The notes below the pieces were generated by a model. That model was not told the DNA's origin. It saw only the letters and a program-made list of their open reading frames with translations, and did no database searches. Source: CAWFQB01 sp965277875 (GTDB lineage Bacteria > Armatimonadota > Chthonomonadetes > Chthonomonadales > Chthonomonadaceae). Taken from it: a stretch of 64,000 nt of DNA. Position numbers and translations under genes: made by a program. Of the stretch, positions 8,023 to 15,952 are shown piece by piece. Position 1 is the first letter of the stretch; the number at the start of each line of letters is the position of its first letter. The stretch spans positions 50,626 to 114,625 of the forward strand of contig CBDIDV010000001.1 of assembly GCA_965277875.1 (NCBI GenBank). The letters are read 5' to 3'.

Positions 8023-8204
8023 GTGCTGCTCCTTCCGCGCGCAGACCGCGCGCAGAGCAGATAGCAGGTGCGGGACGGCAGGGCGCGGCTGGAAGCGCAA
8101 CGAGCATTGTGGCTGCCTGGTTCGCGGGCTACGCTCGCCATGCGCGTCCCAACCATGCGAGCATACGGGCGCGCAAAGGCAACCGCGAGAGGAGAGAACA
8201 AGAT

Positions 8205-8705
8205 ATGCGAGTGCAGCGAGCGGACGGAACGTGGATCGAGATCGGCGACCTGGGCGGGCAGATATACGGCTGGAACGCGCCGGACGGCAGCCAGTGGTAC
8301 TGGAGCATCGTGGCGGCCACGGCCTTCGCCCACGCGCGCGACGAGGTCGTAATGATCTCGCTTGGGGACATGGGCATGACACCTGAGCTGCTGCTGCGCC
8401 AGTACCCGGAACTGGACGTGGCCTATGCGCTCACCACAGACATCAGCCAGCCCCTCCTGTTCGTGCCGCTGGAGGGAAAGGTGCGGCTCATAGACGGCAG
8501 CCACCGCGTCTGCAAAGCGCTGATGCTGGGCGTAGACATCCTGCCCGCCTGCTTCCTCACGCAGGAAGAGGCGGATCAGAGCCTGGTCGCCCGCCTGCCG
8601 CCCGGAAGGGGCCTGGACCTGAATGCGACAGGCAAGGACGAGGCGGCGCGTCCAGTGCGGGCCACGCGGCGTGTACGCGTACCCCGCCCTGTCCGGCACA
8701 GATAG
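8205..8705 (+). CDS. ParB/sulfiredoxin-fold-like hypothetical protein
   Basis: A 166-residue protein. The middle segment PLEGKVRLIDGSHRVCKALM followed by LPACFLTQEEAD resembles the 'DG.hR..A' core of ParB/Srx-fold domains, where this motif binds nucleotide or acts as a nuclease. Standalone proteins of this type are common on plasmids. GGAGAG stands before the ATG at 8205; the longer upstream frame is not supported by a ribosome binding site. The C-terminal 30 residues are Arg-rich and may bind nucleic acid. DNA partitioning is not implied, because no ParA partner is visible. Confidence 0.5.
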   Translation: MRVQRADGTWIEIGDLGGQIYGWNAPDGSQWYWSIVAATAFAHARDEVVMISLGDMGMTPELLLRQYPELDVAYALTTDISQPLLFVPLEGKVRLIDGSHRVCKALMLGVDILPACFLTQEEADQSLVARLPPGRGLDLNATGKDEAARPVRATRRVRVPRPVRHR

Positions 8706-8771
8706 GGGAGGGCGCAGGCAAGCGGCCCCGCTTTCCGGCTTGCGTAGTATTCGGGGAAGTGAACTGATCCT

Positions 8772-8808
8772 GCCCGCGTACCGCCAACAGGCAGTGCGCG
8801 GGCTTTTT
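8772..8808 (+). terminator. intrinsic terminator
   Basis: Stem GCCCGCG (8772-8778) / CGCGGGC (8797-8803) with an internal loop that can pair further, followed by TTTTT. Confidence 0.75.
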
Positions 8809-8986
8809 GTTGTCTATGAACCGGCTTCAGGTTGCTCCCGCACAACGCGCCTTGCGGATGGACAGGAGTAGCCTAGTCTGGGGGAAGGTGGAAGCAGCGG
8901 ACAGGCGCACATCCTGCCTTCAGCGCCCTGCCGCTGCGCCCGCCCTGTATCGTGCAGAAAGCATATACCCGAAGGAGACCCCTGCC

Positions 8987-9496
8987 ATGCCTGATCCCAC
9001 ACCCTCTACGGTGACGCCCGCGCCCATACTGCCGCCGACGTTCCTGCCTGCCCCGCGCGTGTACCTATCCGGCCCCATTTCGGGACTGACGTATAAGACA
9101 AGCCAGGGCTGGCGCGAGTATGCCGCGCGTACCCTTGCGCCCGCCATCGCCTGCTACTCGCCGCTGCGCGCTCACAAGCATCTGGACAGGGAGGGCGAAC
9201 TGCGCGGCGCGTACCCCGCGCATCCGCTCACCACAAGCCAGGCGCTGACCGCCCGCGACCGCTACGATTGCCAGACCTGTGACCTGCTGCTCGTGAACCT
9301 TGCGGGCGCGAGCGAGGTGAGCATCGGGACGTGCATCGAACTGGGCTGGGCCGACGCGTTTCGCAAGCCCATCGTCCTCGTTATGGAACCGCATGGCAAC
9401 GTCCACGACCATCCGCTGGTGCGCGGCGTCTGCGCCTTCCAGGTCGCCGCGCTGGAAGAAGGGCTGAACGTCACGCGCGGCATCCTGCTGCCCTGA
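8987..9496 (+). CDS. nucleoside 2-deoxyribosyltransferase-like protein
   Basis: A 169-residue protein with the Rossmann-like fold of nucleoside 2-deoxyribosyltransferases: the opening strand VYLSGPISGLTYK, the block RDRYDCQTCDLLLVNLAG, then SIGTCIELGWADAFRKPIV, where the E of 'GT..E.G.A' is the usual nucleophile. Family members move deoxyribose between bases or hydrolyse nucleosides and nucleotides, and many are carried by phages and plasmids, where they alter nucleotide pools. The first 25 residues are a Pro-rich leader. GAAGGAG precedes the ATG at 8987. A DUF4406-like protein of the same fold is the alternative. Confidence 0.75.
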   Translation: MPDPTPSTVTPAPILPPTFLPAPRVYLSGPISGLTYKTSQGWREYAARTLAPAIACYSPLRAHKHLDREGELRGAYPAHPLTTSQALTARDRYDCQTCDLLLVNLAGASEVSIGTCIELGWADAFRKPIVLVMEPHGNVHDHPLVRGVCAFQVAALEEGLNVTRGILLP

Positions 9497-9584
9497 TCCC
9501 CCTTCTTGCCCTGATACGACTATCATCTCATGGAGAGCCAGAAGCAACGTTTCCTGCCGCCCCTGTAACATGACGATGCCATCT

Positions 9585-9618
9585 GCCCGCGCTGCCATTC
9601 CCTGGCGCGCGGGCTTTT
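9585..9618 (+). terminator. intrinsic terminator
   Basis: Stem GCCCGCGC (9585-9592) / GCGCGGGC (9607-9614), 14-base loop, then TTTT. Confidence 0.8.
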
Positions 9619-9741
9619 CATGTTGGCCCGTTCCGGCGCATGTCCCGTGATCGCCCTGGCGAAGAGGGCAGGGCGTTGCGCGGCTGCACCCGTTCTTGGT
9701 GCTTGCCCTGAGAGGACGTAGCGTGAGGGGGCAAAGAGGGC

Positions 9742-9794
9742 GGCCTGTCCTGGTATCCGGCCAGGCAGGCCGCCAATCTAGGCTCTTTGACAGG
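9742..9794 (+). promoter_or_regulatory. hairpin followed by the shared GCTCTTTGACAGG box
   Basis: GGCGGCCTG and CAGGCCGCC form a hairpin (about 9740-9774), followed after a few bases by GCTCTTTGACAGG (9782-9794), identical over 13 bases to 4238-4250. In both places the box stands just ahead of an accessory gene and contains TTGACA. A promoter role is inferred; no good -10 box can be fixed. Confidence 0.4.
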
Positions 9795-9806
9795 AAGGGA
9801 CATGAT

Positions 9807-10019
9807 ATGCCCGCTAAAAATGACGGTCGCGCCCACAACGAGCCGGCCGCTCTGTCTTCCCAAGCGGATACTCCGCATGAAGAGGCAGAAGCGGAAGCGG
9901 AAACACTTGCGTTGTGCGCGACCTGGGAAGAACGCTGGCAACTGTACGCGGATGCGGAATGCCCCAACGGGTGCGAGCGTTCGGACAAGTCGCTGTCGCC
10001 ATCTGGCTGCAAGTGGTAG
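9807..10019 (+). CDS. small hypothetical protein (70 aa)
   Basis: A short acidic protein. Its first 35 residues are disordered-looking, then comes ALCATWEERWQLYADAECP and a Cys-containing end (CPNGCERSDKSLSPSGCK). AGGAAGGGA is a good ribosome binding site before the ATG at 9807. No family is recognised. It stands first in a run of same-strand genes to 11879. Confidence 0.5.
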   Translation: MPAKNDGRAHNEPAALSSQADTPHEEAEAEAETLALCATWEERWQLYADAECPNGCERSDKSLSPSGCKW

Positions 10020-10106
10020 CCGGGCAGGATTAGCCGAACACACGCGCGGGAACGTCGGGGCGACAGGCTCCGGCGTTCCCGTTCGATCAAGGGAGAGAAC
10101 AAGACG

Positions 10107-10415
10107 ATGCAGGGATTGCAACAGCCGGCGCTTGCCGGCAGCGATACGCGCAACGGCGACACGCTGGACACGGAGACCGCAGGCCAGCCGCTTGCCATTG
10201 TGGTGACGAGCGCGGCCATAGAAGAGCTGGCGCTGCGCGACCTGGCGCGGCAGGCGCTGGCGTACCTTCGCAGCCCGGAGCGCTTTACGGCGGATCAGCG
10301 GCAGGAACTGAGCTGGGCGATGGGCCGCTTGCTGGACGAAACGGACGTGGACGATACCTGCGGGTACGGCGCAGCAGGGGACAGCGACCTGTGGGAGGAA
10401 GAGCCGTGGCCGTGA
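10107..10415 (+). CDS. hypothetical protein (102 aa)
   Basis: An acidic soluble protein. The central part, from ELALRDLARQALAYL to QELSWAMGRLLDE, is helical; the last residues are Glu/Pro/Trp rich (LWEEEPWP). GGGAGAG is well placed before the ATG. Its stop overlaps the GTG start of the next gene, so translation is coupled. No known family is recognised. Confidence 0.6.
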   Translation: MQGLQQPALAGSDTRNGDTLDTETAGQPLAIVVTSAAIEELALRDLARQALAYLRSPERFTADQRQELSWAMGRLLDETDVDDTCGYGAAGDSDLWEEEPWP

Positions 10416-11476
10416 GCATCAGCCGCTACAAGCACAGCCGCTTTTGGGCGCTGCGCGACGCGGCCAGTACGCTTATCTGCCTGTGTGTGTACAAGAAAGG
10501 CGCGCAGGAGGTGCAGAGACGATTGCAGGAGCAATCCACACAGGAGAACGCGCCCTGTACGTGCCGATGCGGGGCGCACATTGGAAAGGAGAAGAGGGAG
10601 ATGAGCAGCATGAGCGACAGAGAGGAAGAGAACGCCAATTCAGGGATGGGCGCAGCGCCTAAGGAACTGCCGCCCTGGACGCCATTCACGCGCACCGGGC
10701 AGATCGTCACCGTGGGCCTGCCCGACATGCCGGTTGGCACGGTCTGGGAGAACAGCCGCTTTGTGGTCGTGGCGCGCGACTGCGGCGGAACGGACGAAAA
10801 CAAGATGGTGTGGCTAAGTATCAAAAACGCGGACAACTCGGCTCGCCACGACTGGCGCGACCTGCAGCGCGTCAAGAACGAGCTGGTCGGCCCGGAAGCG
10901 GAAGCGGCGGAGTTGTACCCCGCCGAGAGCAGATTGGTGGACAATGCCAACCAATTTCATTTGTGGTGCATCATCGGCAGCCGCTTTCCCTTCGGCTTCG
11001 AGGAGCGCCTGGTATCGGAGAGTACGCCCGGCGTGACGCAGCGGCCGTTCGACCAGGACAGACGCCCCGCTGACCTGACAACCGTGCATATCGAGGGCCT
11101 GGCCCAGATACATCAGCAGTCAGCCATATCCACAACACCGGACAAGCCGGCAGGTACAGCGGTTGAACCGCCTGCCACCTTACGCCTGCCCCTCAAGCGG
11201 GAACAACGTTTCCCCTTGGGCGAGCTGGTAATGACGCACAACGCGGCCACGGCCCTGCGCGAAGCGAACCAGACTGCCGAACCCTATCTGCTCCGCCATC
11301 TGGCAGGCGACTGGGGCGACGACCTGGATGCGCAGGACAGGCAGGTCAACGACGACGCGCTTACCGATAGAGACCAGTTGCGCTCGTGCTACACGCTGCC
11401 GACCGGCGCGCAGGTGTGGATCATTACGGAAGCGGATCGGGCCAGCACGACCATTCTGCTGCCTGACGAGTATTGA
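10412..11476 (+). CDS. three-module plasmid-type fusion protein
   Basis: A 354-residue protein with three separate parts. Residues 1-35 hold SISRYKHSRFWALRDAAST and a CVYKKGAQEVQRRL end, which looks like a small free-standing protein type. Residues about 105-200 hold VWLSIKNADNSARHDWRDLQ, resembling a small DUF found in phages and plasmids. Residues about 265-354 hold LLRHLAGDWGDD, then the end VWIITEADRASTTILLPDEY, the signature of a very widespread plasmid-borne protein often mislabelled as a restriction subunit. GTG at 10412 overlaps the upstream TGA (GTGA); GTG at 10406 or ATG at 10601 or 10610 are alternatives, and the last two would remove module one. The modules' functions are unknown. 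Confidence 0.6.
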   Translation: MSISRYKHSRFWALRDAASTLICLCVYKKGAQEVQRRLQEQSTQENAPCTCRCGAHIGKEKREMSSMSDREEENANSGMGAAPKELPPWTPFTRTGQIVTVGLPDMPVGTVWENSRFVVVARDCGGTDENKMVWLSIKNADNSARHDWRDLQRVKNELVGPEAEAAELYPAESRLVDNANQFHLWCIIGSRFPFGFEERLVSESTPGVTQRPFDQDRRPADLTTVHIEGLAQIHQQSAISTTPDKPAGTAVEPPATLRLPLKREQRFPLGELVMTHNAATALREANQTAEPYLLRHLAGDWGDDLDAQDRQVNDDALTDRDQLRSCYTLPTGAQVWIITEADRASTTILLPDEY

Positions 11477-11495
11477 GGCGCAAGGAGGCGCGACC

Positions 11496-11879
11496 ATGCA
11501 CAAGAGCCTGGACATAACGTTTCGCTACGTGGGCCTGCTTGAGCGCCAGAGCCAGTGCCGCCTGCGCGTCTGGGAGGAAGCGGGCAGGCCGCCGGTTGTC
11601 GTGTTTACCCAGCTGCAAGACAGACGGGGAACCAATATCACGGATGCCATCGAGCGCCTTGCCTGGGAAGCCTACAAGCTGCTGGAACGTCCCCGTATGG
11701 GCATCGCCGTGGTGGAACACTACCGCGACCCGGCCAGCGTCCGGGGCACAGTAGAGTACAGGGAAGAGTTCGACATCGTAACCCTGACTGCGACACCAAG
11801 CGGCTTCTGCGATCCGCAGTGGCGGCAGGTCAGCAAGGAAGAGGTGGAACAGCTTCTTGGCGATACCCTGACCAACTGA
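11496..11879 (+). CDS. hypothetical protein, paralogue of the 14179 gene
   Basis: A 127-residue protein of unknown family. It shares a clear pattern with the protein at 14179-14568: CRLRVWEE..PPVVVFTQL, then ERLAWEAYKLLE, FDIVTLTATPSGFCDPQW and SKEEVEQLLGDTL. Alternating strands and one helix suggest a small alpha/beta domain. AAGGAGG is an excellent ribosome binding site, 19 bases after the preceding stop. It is the last gene before a strong terminator. Two copies on one element suggest a role tied to the element, but none can be named. Confidence 0.65.
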   Translation: MHKSLDITFRYVGLLERQSQCRLRVWEEAGRPPVVVFTQLQDRRGTNITDAIERLAWEAYKLLERPRMGIAVVEHYRDPASVRGTVEYREEFDIVTLTATPSGFCDPQWRQVSKEEVEQLLGDTLTN

Positions 11880-11929
11880 GAACGACGCAGGGACGGAGGG
11901 TAAACCGGCCTCTCCGCATTTCCATTTCA

Positions 11930-11965
11930 CGCCCGCACCTCTTATAGGAAGTGCGGGCGTTCTGT
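11930..11965 (+). terminator. intrinsic terminator
   Basis: Stem CGCCCGCAC (11930-11938) / GTGCGGGCG (11951-11959) with a 12-base loop and a T-rich tail. It lies between convergent units. Confidence 0.8.
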
Positions 11966-12003
11966 TGTTCGCCTTCTGGCGAGGCGTCCTGTGAACGGGG
12001 CAA

Positions 12004-12360
12004 TCAGGCAGGCCGGTTGGGTTCCTCAGCGGGCGCGGCCTTCCTGATCGCCTCGATCTCCGTTTGCAGCATGTCCATCTTTGCAAGGATGGCCTGATCC
12101 GGGTGCGAAGCGTTGGCCTGGTTGAGCAGATGCCCGGCAAGGATGTCGAGTTCGTAGCGCGTCAGCCGCAGAGGGTACTCGGCAGGCTCCTGGTAGGCCG
12201 CGATGGTGTCCTGTATGTCGGCAAGTGCCAAGCCCTCCTGATGGAGGCTGTCGGCCTCTCCCTTCCACTCCACAGGCACGGTCGCGAGGTAGGCCAGGAA
12301 CTCTTTACCTTCCTGCCTCATCTTCGCTGTAATCCGCTTCCACTTCTGTGCGTCGTCCAT
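12004..12360 (-). CDS. hypothetical helical protein (118 aa)
   Basis: A helical soluble protein of unknown family, with regularly spaced hydrophobic residues over DAQKWKRITAKMRQEGKEFL and LTRYELDILAGHLLNQA. It is expressed from one of three near-identical promoter cassettes (12391-12419), with a leader of only about 24 bases that has no ribosome binding site. This shared control links it with the radC-like gene and the 13429 gene. Confidence 0.65.
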   Translation of the reverse strand: MDDAQKWKRITAKMRQEGKEFLAYLATVPVEWKGEADSLHQEGLALADIQDTIAAYQEPAEYPLRLTRYELDILAGHLLNQANASHPDQAILAKMDMLQTEIEAIRKAAPAEEPNRPA

Positions 12361-12390
12361 GTCGCGCGTGCTTACTCGTTTGCTGTCCCT

Positions 12391-12419
12391 ACTATCTCAC
12401 AAGCGACATTGTATGTCAA
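12391..12419 (-). promoter_or_regulatory. shared promoter cassette, copy 1
   Basis: On the minus strand TTGACA (12419-12414), a 17-base spacer ending TGTCGCTTGTGA, then GATAGT (12396-12391). Upstream GATGTATCTGGGTA and downstream AGGGACAGCAAA are conserved with copies 2 and 3, so about 50 bases are shared, more than a core promoter needs. A common operator is likely. Confidence 0.8.
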
Positions 12420-12510
12420 TACCCAGATACATCCTAAGCGCCGTTTACAGGTCTGTTTCTGCCTTTTCTCCTTCCTGTTGTTCTCCCTCTTGTTCTTCCT
12501 CGCTGCGCGC

Positions 12511-12714
12511 CTACTCCCCTGCGCCGAGTTCGCTGGGTTCGCTGGGCATATAGTCGCGCCGATCCCACAGCAGGTTGTTGCCCTTGAGGACGGCCAGGCT
12601 GTTGTCGCGCTCGTAGCGCTTCTTGAGCGTGATCTCCGGTACGCCGATCAGGGCGGTAAGCTCCTTTGTGGTCAGGAGCGTTTGCACGATGAACTGGCGG
12701 GTGCGCTTGTGCAT
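12511..12714 (-). CDS. small HTH (MerR/excisionase-like) protein
   Basis: The 67 residues include LLTTKELTALIGVPEITLKK followed by AVLKGNNLLWDRRDYM, the shape of helix-turn-helix 17/excisionase-type domains (helix, turn, recognition helix, wing with a conserved W). It lies 62 bases after the radC-like stop on the same strand, so it is probably cotranscribed. No ribosome binding site precedes the ATG at 12714, and a start further upstream is possible. Such proteins assist recombination or regulate plasmid genes; no integrase is visible here. Confidence 0.5.
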   Translation of the reverse strand: MHKRTRQFIVQTLLTTKELTALIGVPEITLKKRYERDNSLAVLKGNNLLWDRRDYMPSEPSELGAGE

Positions 12715-12776
12715 GGCGGCTTGTGTTAGGGCCTGTTGACGGCTTGTAAACGTTTGTTCCCGTGACGCGGACGGGC

Positions 12777-13214
12777 CTAGTCGTGGAAGAGTTCGGGATC
12801 GCTTGCGCGCAGGCTGCGGTAGTCGGTCTTGCTGACGATGATATGGTCCAGTATGGCGATACCCAGCACCCCGCCCGCCTTGCAAAGCGTGCGCGTGGTA
12901 GTAAGGTCGGCGTAGCTGGGCGTGCAGTCGCCGGAGGGATGGTTGTGGGCCACGATCACGCTTGCGGCGTTGTCGAGGATGGCGGGGCGGAACAGCTCGC
13001 GCGGATGCACCAGGCTCGCCGTGGCCGTGCCGATGGTGATGGTATGCACCCGGATGATCTTGTGATGAACGTCCAGGGTTATCGCCACCAAATGCTCTTG
13101 GGCGCGGTCGCGGAACGGGGCGAGGACGGCGAGCGCGGCTTCGGGGGTGGGGGCGTACTCGCCGGTGGGATCGGCCAGGATAGCGCTGTCGGAGAGGGTG
13201 AGGGTGACGGTCAT
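12777..13214 (-). CDS. RadC/JAB-domain protein
   Basis: A 145-residue protein carrying the RadC-type JAB metalloprotease-like domain: HLVAITLDVHHKI at the first strand, HPRELFRPAILDNAASVIVA, then the metal site HNHPSG and a later conserved D in GIAILDHIIV. The N-terminal helix-hairpin-helix half of chromosomal RadC is absent, as in the short forms carried by plasmids and integrative elements. Function is unproven despite the DNA-repair name. It has its own promoter cassette (13250-13278) with no ribosome binding site before the ATG. Confidence 0.85.
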   Translation of the reverse strand: MTVTLTLSDSAILADPTGEYAPTPEAALAVLAPFRDRAQEHLVAITLDVHHKIIRVHTITIGTATASLVHPRELFRPAILDNAASVIVAHNHPSGDCTPSYADLTTTRTLCKAGGVLGIAILDHIIVSKTDYRSLRASDPELFHD

Positions 13215-13249
13215 GCGGATGCGCTTACTTCTACTTCTTTGCTGTCCTC

Positions 13250-13278
13250 ACTATCTCACAAGCGACAGGTCATGTCAA
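13250..13278 (-). promoter_or_regulatory. shared promoter cassette, copy 2
   Basis: On the minus strand TTGACA (13278-13273), a 17-base spacer ending TGTCGCTTGTGA, GATAGT (13255-13250), then GAGGACAGCAAA. It differs from copy 1 mainly in the variable first bases of the spacer. Confidence 0.8.
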
Positions 13279-13428
13279 TACCCGGATACATCCGCCCCGT
13301 CCTGTACGCCGCTTCGCCCGCCCGCGTGTGCCGCTTCCTCTCCCTGCTGTACATTCTGTCTGCCCGCCCAGGCGGCGAGTTCCTTATGGGCAGCGACTTG
13401 GCGGGCAGACGCGCCTTGACCATGGCGT

Positions 13429-13893
13429 TCATGTCGCCTCCGGCACGGAATGGCTCTGCGGTGCAGGCAGTGCGAGGGAAACAGACAGGGCGAGGAAGAA
13501 GTCGGGCTGCACTTTGCCGCTTGCAGAAACGCTGTACACGGCAATGCAGGCAGGGCTGACGTGGTAGAAGTAGGCGATGTCTGCGTGCAGCGTGGCGTCC
13601 ACTCCCAGGCCCACATAGTCCGGCCTGGCCGTATCCAGCCAAGCGGCTCCCCTGTCCTGCCAGCTCTTGCGCTCCTCGGCACGGGCGTGGGCCAGGGCGA
13701 CCACGCAGCGCGCCGTAGCGTAGGCGGTGTCCTGCAAGCCGCGATGCCGGGCGAACGAGCGGGCGAAGGGTTCGAGGACGGGCAGCAAACTTGGGGGAGA
13801 GCCGTCGCTGTGTTGGTAGATATAGACCGTGCCGGGCGCGGTCAGGGGAGCGTTCTCGGCAGCGTAGAAACCTATCTGAGCGCGGGTACTCAT
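13429..13893 (-). CDS. hypothetical protein of the MSTRA..H.DG plasmid/phage type
   Basis: A 154-residue protein. The opening MSTRAQIGFY and the later YIYQHSDGSPPSLLPVLEPF follow a pattern seen in many unnamed phage and plasmid proteins (MSTR.., then a strand, YRHSDGYP, then a helix). It has a mixed alpha/beta composition with no cysteine or metal motif. The ATG at 13893 starts this typical N-terminus and lies about 32 bases from promoter cassette copy 3. No function is known. Confidence 0.65.
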   Translation of the reverse strand: MSTRAQIGFYAAENAPLTAPGTVYIYQHSDGSPPSLLPVLEPFARSFARHRGLQDTAYATARCVVALAHARAEERKSWQDRGAAWLDTARPDYVGLGVDATLHADIAYFYHVSPACIAVYSVSASGKVQPDFFLALSVSLALPAPQSHSVPEAT

Positions 13894-13924
13894 GGCGTAT
13901 GTGCTTACGGGCTTGTATGTCCCC

Positions 13925-13953
13925 ACTATCTCACAAGCGACATAGCTTGTCAA
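13925..13953 (-). promoter_or_regulatory. shared promoter cassette, copy 3
   Basis: On the minus strand TTGACA (13953-13948), a 17-base spacer ending TGTCGCTTGTGA, GATAGT (13930-13925), then GGGGACATACAA. The flanking GATGTATCCGGGTG is shared with copies 1 and 2. Confidence 0.8.
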
Positions 13954-14048
13954 CACCCGGATACATCGTCGCAGCCTTGCCGCCTGCCTGGGCCGTGCAG
14001 CAGACGATCCTACCGCGCACTGCCGCGACGGCTTTTGACCGTTCCTCC

Positions 14049-14077
14049 TTGACAGGCGAACGAGTATCTGCTATATA
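14049..14077 (+). promoter_or_regulatory. sigma-70-type promoter
   Basis: TTGACA (14049-14054), 17-base spacer, TATATA (14072-14077). It points at the gene starting at 14179, leaving a leader of about 95 bases. Confidence 0.75.
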
Positions 14078-14178
14078 CAGGTTGAATTGGCCGGCAGCCG
14101 CGTTGCCGGCACGTTCGGCTCTTTACGCGCTTCCGGCGAGACTTACTTGCAAGAGTGACTTGCAGAAGGAGCGTTCCA

Positions 14179-14568
14179 ATGAGCCTGACACGAGACGAGA
14201 TGTTTGTGTACACCGACCTGTGCGGCCAGGAATGCCGGTACGGCCTGCGCGTGTGGGAGCAGCCCGACACGCCCCCGGTCGTGATGTTCAGTCAGCTTGC
14301 AGACGGCTACCTGGGGCCGAGCGTCACCAACCGCATCGAGCGGATCGCCTGGGCAATGTTCGAGCAGCGGGGACAGCCAGCCGGCGGCCTCACGTTCGTA
14401 CAGCATTACCCCGCCCGCGAGTTCGACCGCAGGGGACGGCCGGGGCTGCCGGAAACCTTTGATGTTGTAACTTTCACCCATACGCCAGAAGGTTTCATAG
14501 ACCCCTGGTGGCAATCGGCCAGCAAGGAGGAGGTCGAGCGCCTACTGGGACAGCCGCTGCCCCACTGA
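14179..14568 (+). CDS. hypothetical protein, paralogue of the 11496 gene
   Basis: A 129-residue protein. It aligns along its length with the 11496 product (CRYGLRVWEQ, PPVVMFSQL, IERIAWAMFEQ, FDVVTFTHTPEGFIDPWW, SKEEVERLLGQPL). The AAGGAG before the ATG at 14179 settles the start over the TTG at 14155. It has its own strong promoter and its own terminator, so unlike its paralogue it is a single-gene unit. Function unknown. Confidence 0.65.
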   Translation: MSLTRDEMFVYTDLCGQECRYGLRVWEQPDTPPVVMFSQLADGYLGPSVTNRIERIAWAMFEQRGQPAGGLTFVQHYPAREFDRRGRPGLPETFDVVTFTHTPEGFIDPWWQSASKEEVERLLGQPLPH

Positions 14569-14633
14569 CCATGCGGTAGGCCGCAACTGTCTACTTTCGC
14601 CTTCGGCTACGATCTTTACAGAATGATCTTTCC

Positions 14634-14668
14634 GCCCGCGCCTTTTCCATTAGGAGGCGCGGGCTTTT
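14634..14668 (+). terminator. intrinsic terminator
   Basis: Stem GCCCGCGCC (14634-14642) / GGCGCGGGC (14656-14664), 13-base loop, TTTT tail. Confidence 0.8.
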
Positions 14669-14822
14669 GCTCGCCTATACAGACGGCTTTTGTGCCATCT
14701 CCTGTCGGTCAGAAGCGCGCAGGGGATACCCCGGCGCTTGCCGCAGCCCCGGCAACAAATCCTACGAGAAGCCAGTTTGCGCAGGAAAAGACAGGCCGCC
14801 AGGCGAATACACCCGGTAAGCA

Positions 14823-14848
14823 GGGGACGTTGCGGGGGACAATGGAGG
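14823..14848 (+). repeat. single copy of the 24-bp GGGACGTTG repeat
   Basis: GGGGACGTTGCGGGGGACAA followed by TGGAGG matches, with a few changes, the two tandem units at 18149-18195. It stands about 100 bases before the GAF-LuxR start. The rest of the 14669-14950 gap holds no gene. Confidence 0.45.
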
Positions 14849-14950
14849 GTTCGCGTCCGTATCCCTGCCGGATCCGCCTTCGCTTTGCTTGCGCGCCGCC
14901 GCTGCCCTTTGCGTTTGGTGCGCGTGCGGCCCACTGTTCCGGAGGAGACC

Positions 14951-15952
14951 ATGACCGTTCTTGCCGCCCTTCCCGCCGATATGCTGCGCCTGCTGCACGA
15001 CGCCGACCGCGCCCTGCTCGCGCTCACAGGAGAGAGCCATTATTCGCTCTACCACCTGCTGCGCCGCACCTGCCAGCAGATCGCGCGCGTGGACTCGTTC
15101 TACATCGGCTTCTTCTGCCCCGGCGAACAGGCGATGCTGTTCCCTTACAGCTACGACGGGGCCGAATACGACGAACCGGAGAAGGCCGACTACGGGCCGG
15201 ACGGCATCACGGCCTGGGTGCTGCGGCAGCGGCAGGCGTACTGGTCGGGGCAGGACGGCGGGCGGCTCATGAACCGGGGGCGCATGTTCGGCGACGAGGC
15301 GCGCACCTCTAAAGAAACCATCGTTGTGCCGCTCGTGCGTCCGGACGCGAGCAGGAGCGAGCCGTTGCTGGGGCTGATGGGCGTCCTTTCCTACCAGCCC
15401 CACAGCTACGACGCCGCGACCGTGGCCGCCTTGACGTGGCTGGGCGGCAGCATGGCGACTGCGTTGGGCCGTGAGCAGGAAGACGCGTTACGTCGCGCCG
15501 CGCTGGGTGGCAGCCCGGTCTCTGCGCCTGCTCTGCCTTCCTCGTCTGCCGACCTGCTGGCCCATGTGAGTGGCGTACTGCAAGATGTCCGCCGGCGGGC
15601 GGAGCAGGCGCAGGGCATGGTGAATGGGGAGGACCCCGCACAGCGCCCGCTGGCGGAGGCCCTGGACGCGCTGTGCCGAGCGTGCGAGCAGGGGCAGACC
15701 GACGTGAGCGAGCGGCTTCTCCACACCCCGCTCGCCCGCCTCGATCCGCTTGCCGCTCTCACCGAGGCCGAGCGGGCCGTGCTGCCCCACCTGCTGGCTC
15801 GGCGCGCCCAGCGTGAGATCGCGGCTGCACTGTGCCTGTCGCCGCACACGATCAAGTCCCACGCGCAGCGTATACGCCGTAAGCTGGGGGCAGGGGACAA
15901 TGCGGAACTGGCCCGTATCGCGCGCCCCTGGCTCCCCCAACAGACGGGCTGA
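14951..15952 (+). CDS. GAF-domain LuxR-type transcription regulator
   Basis: A 333-residue protein. Residues about 15-180 form a GAF-type sensor (YHLLRRTCQQIARVDSFYIG, then ITAWVLRQRQAYWSG and SKETIVVPLVR). After a helical linker, residues 265-333 form a LuxR/FixJ helix-turn-helix: LTEAERAVLPHLLARRAQRE, then LSPHTIKSHAQRIRRKLGA. GGAGGAG stands right before the ATG at 14951. It probably binds a small ligand and activates or represses promoters. On the same block as an acyl synthase-like protein it could be the receptor of a signal, but the GAF domain is not the classical AHL-binding domain. No promoter was fixed. Confidence 0.8.
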   Translation: MTVLAALPADMLRLLHDADRALLALTGESHYSLYHLLRRTCQQIARVDSFYIGFFCPGEQAMLFPYSYDGAEYDEPEKADYGPDGITAWVLRQRQAYWSGQDGGRLMNRGRMFGDEARTSKETIVVPLVRPDASRSEPLLGLMGVLSYQPHSYDAATVAALTWLGGSMATALGREQEDALRRAALGGSPVSAPALPSSSADLLAHVSGVLQDVRRRAEQAQGMVNGEDPAQRPLAEALDALCRACEQGQTDVSERLLHTPLARLDPLAALTEAERAVLPHLLARRAQREIAAALCLSPHTIKSHAQRIRRKLGAGDNAELARIARPWLPQQTG

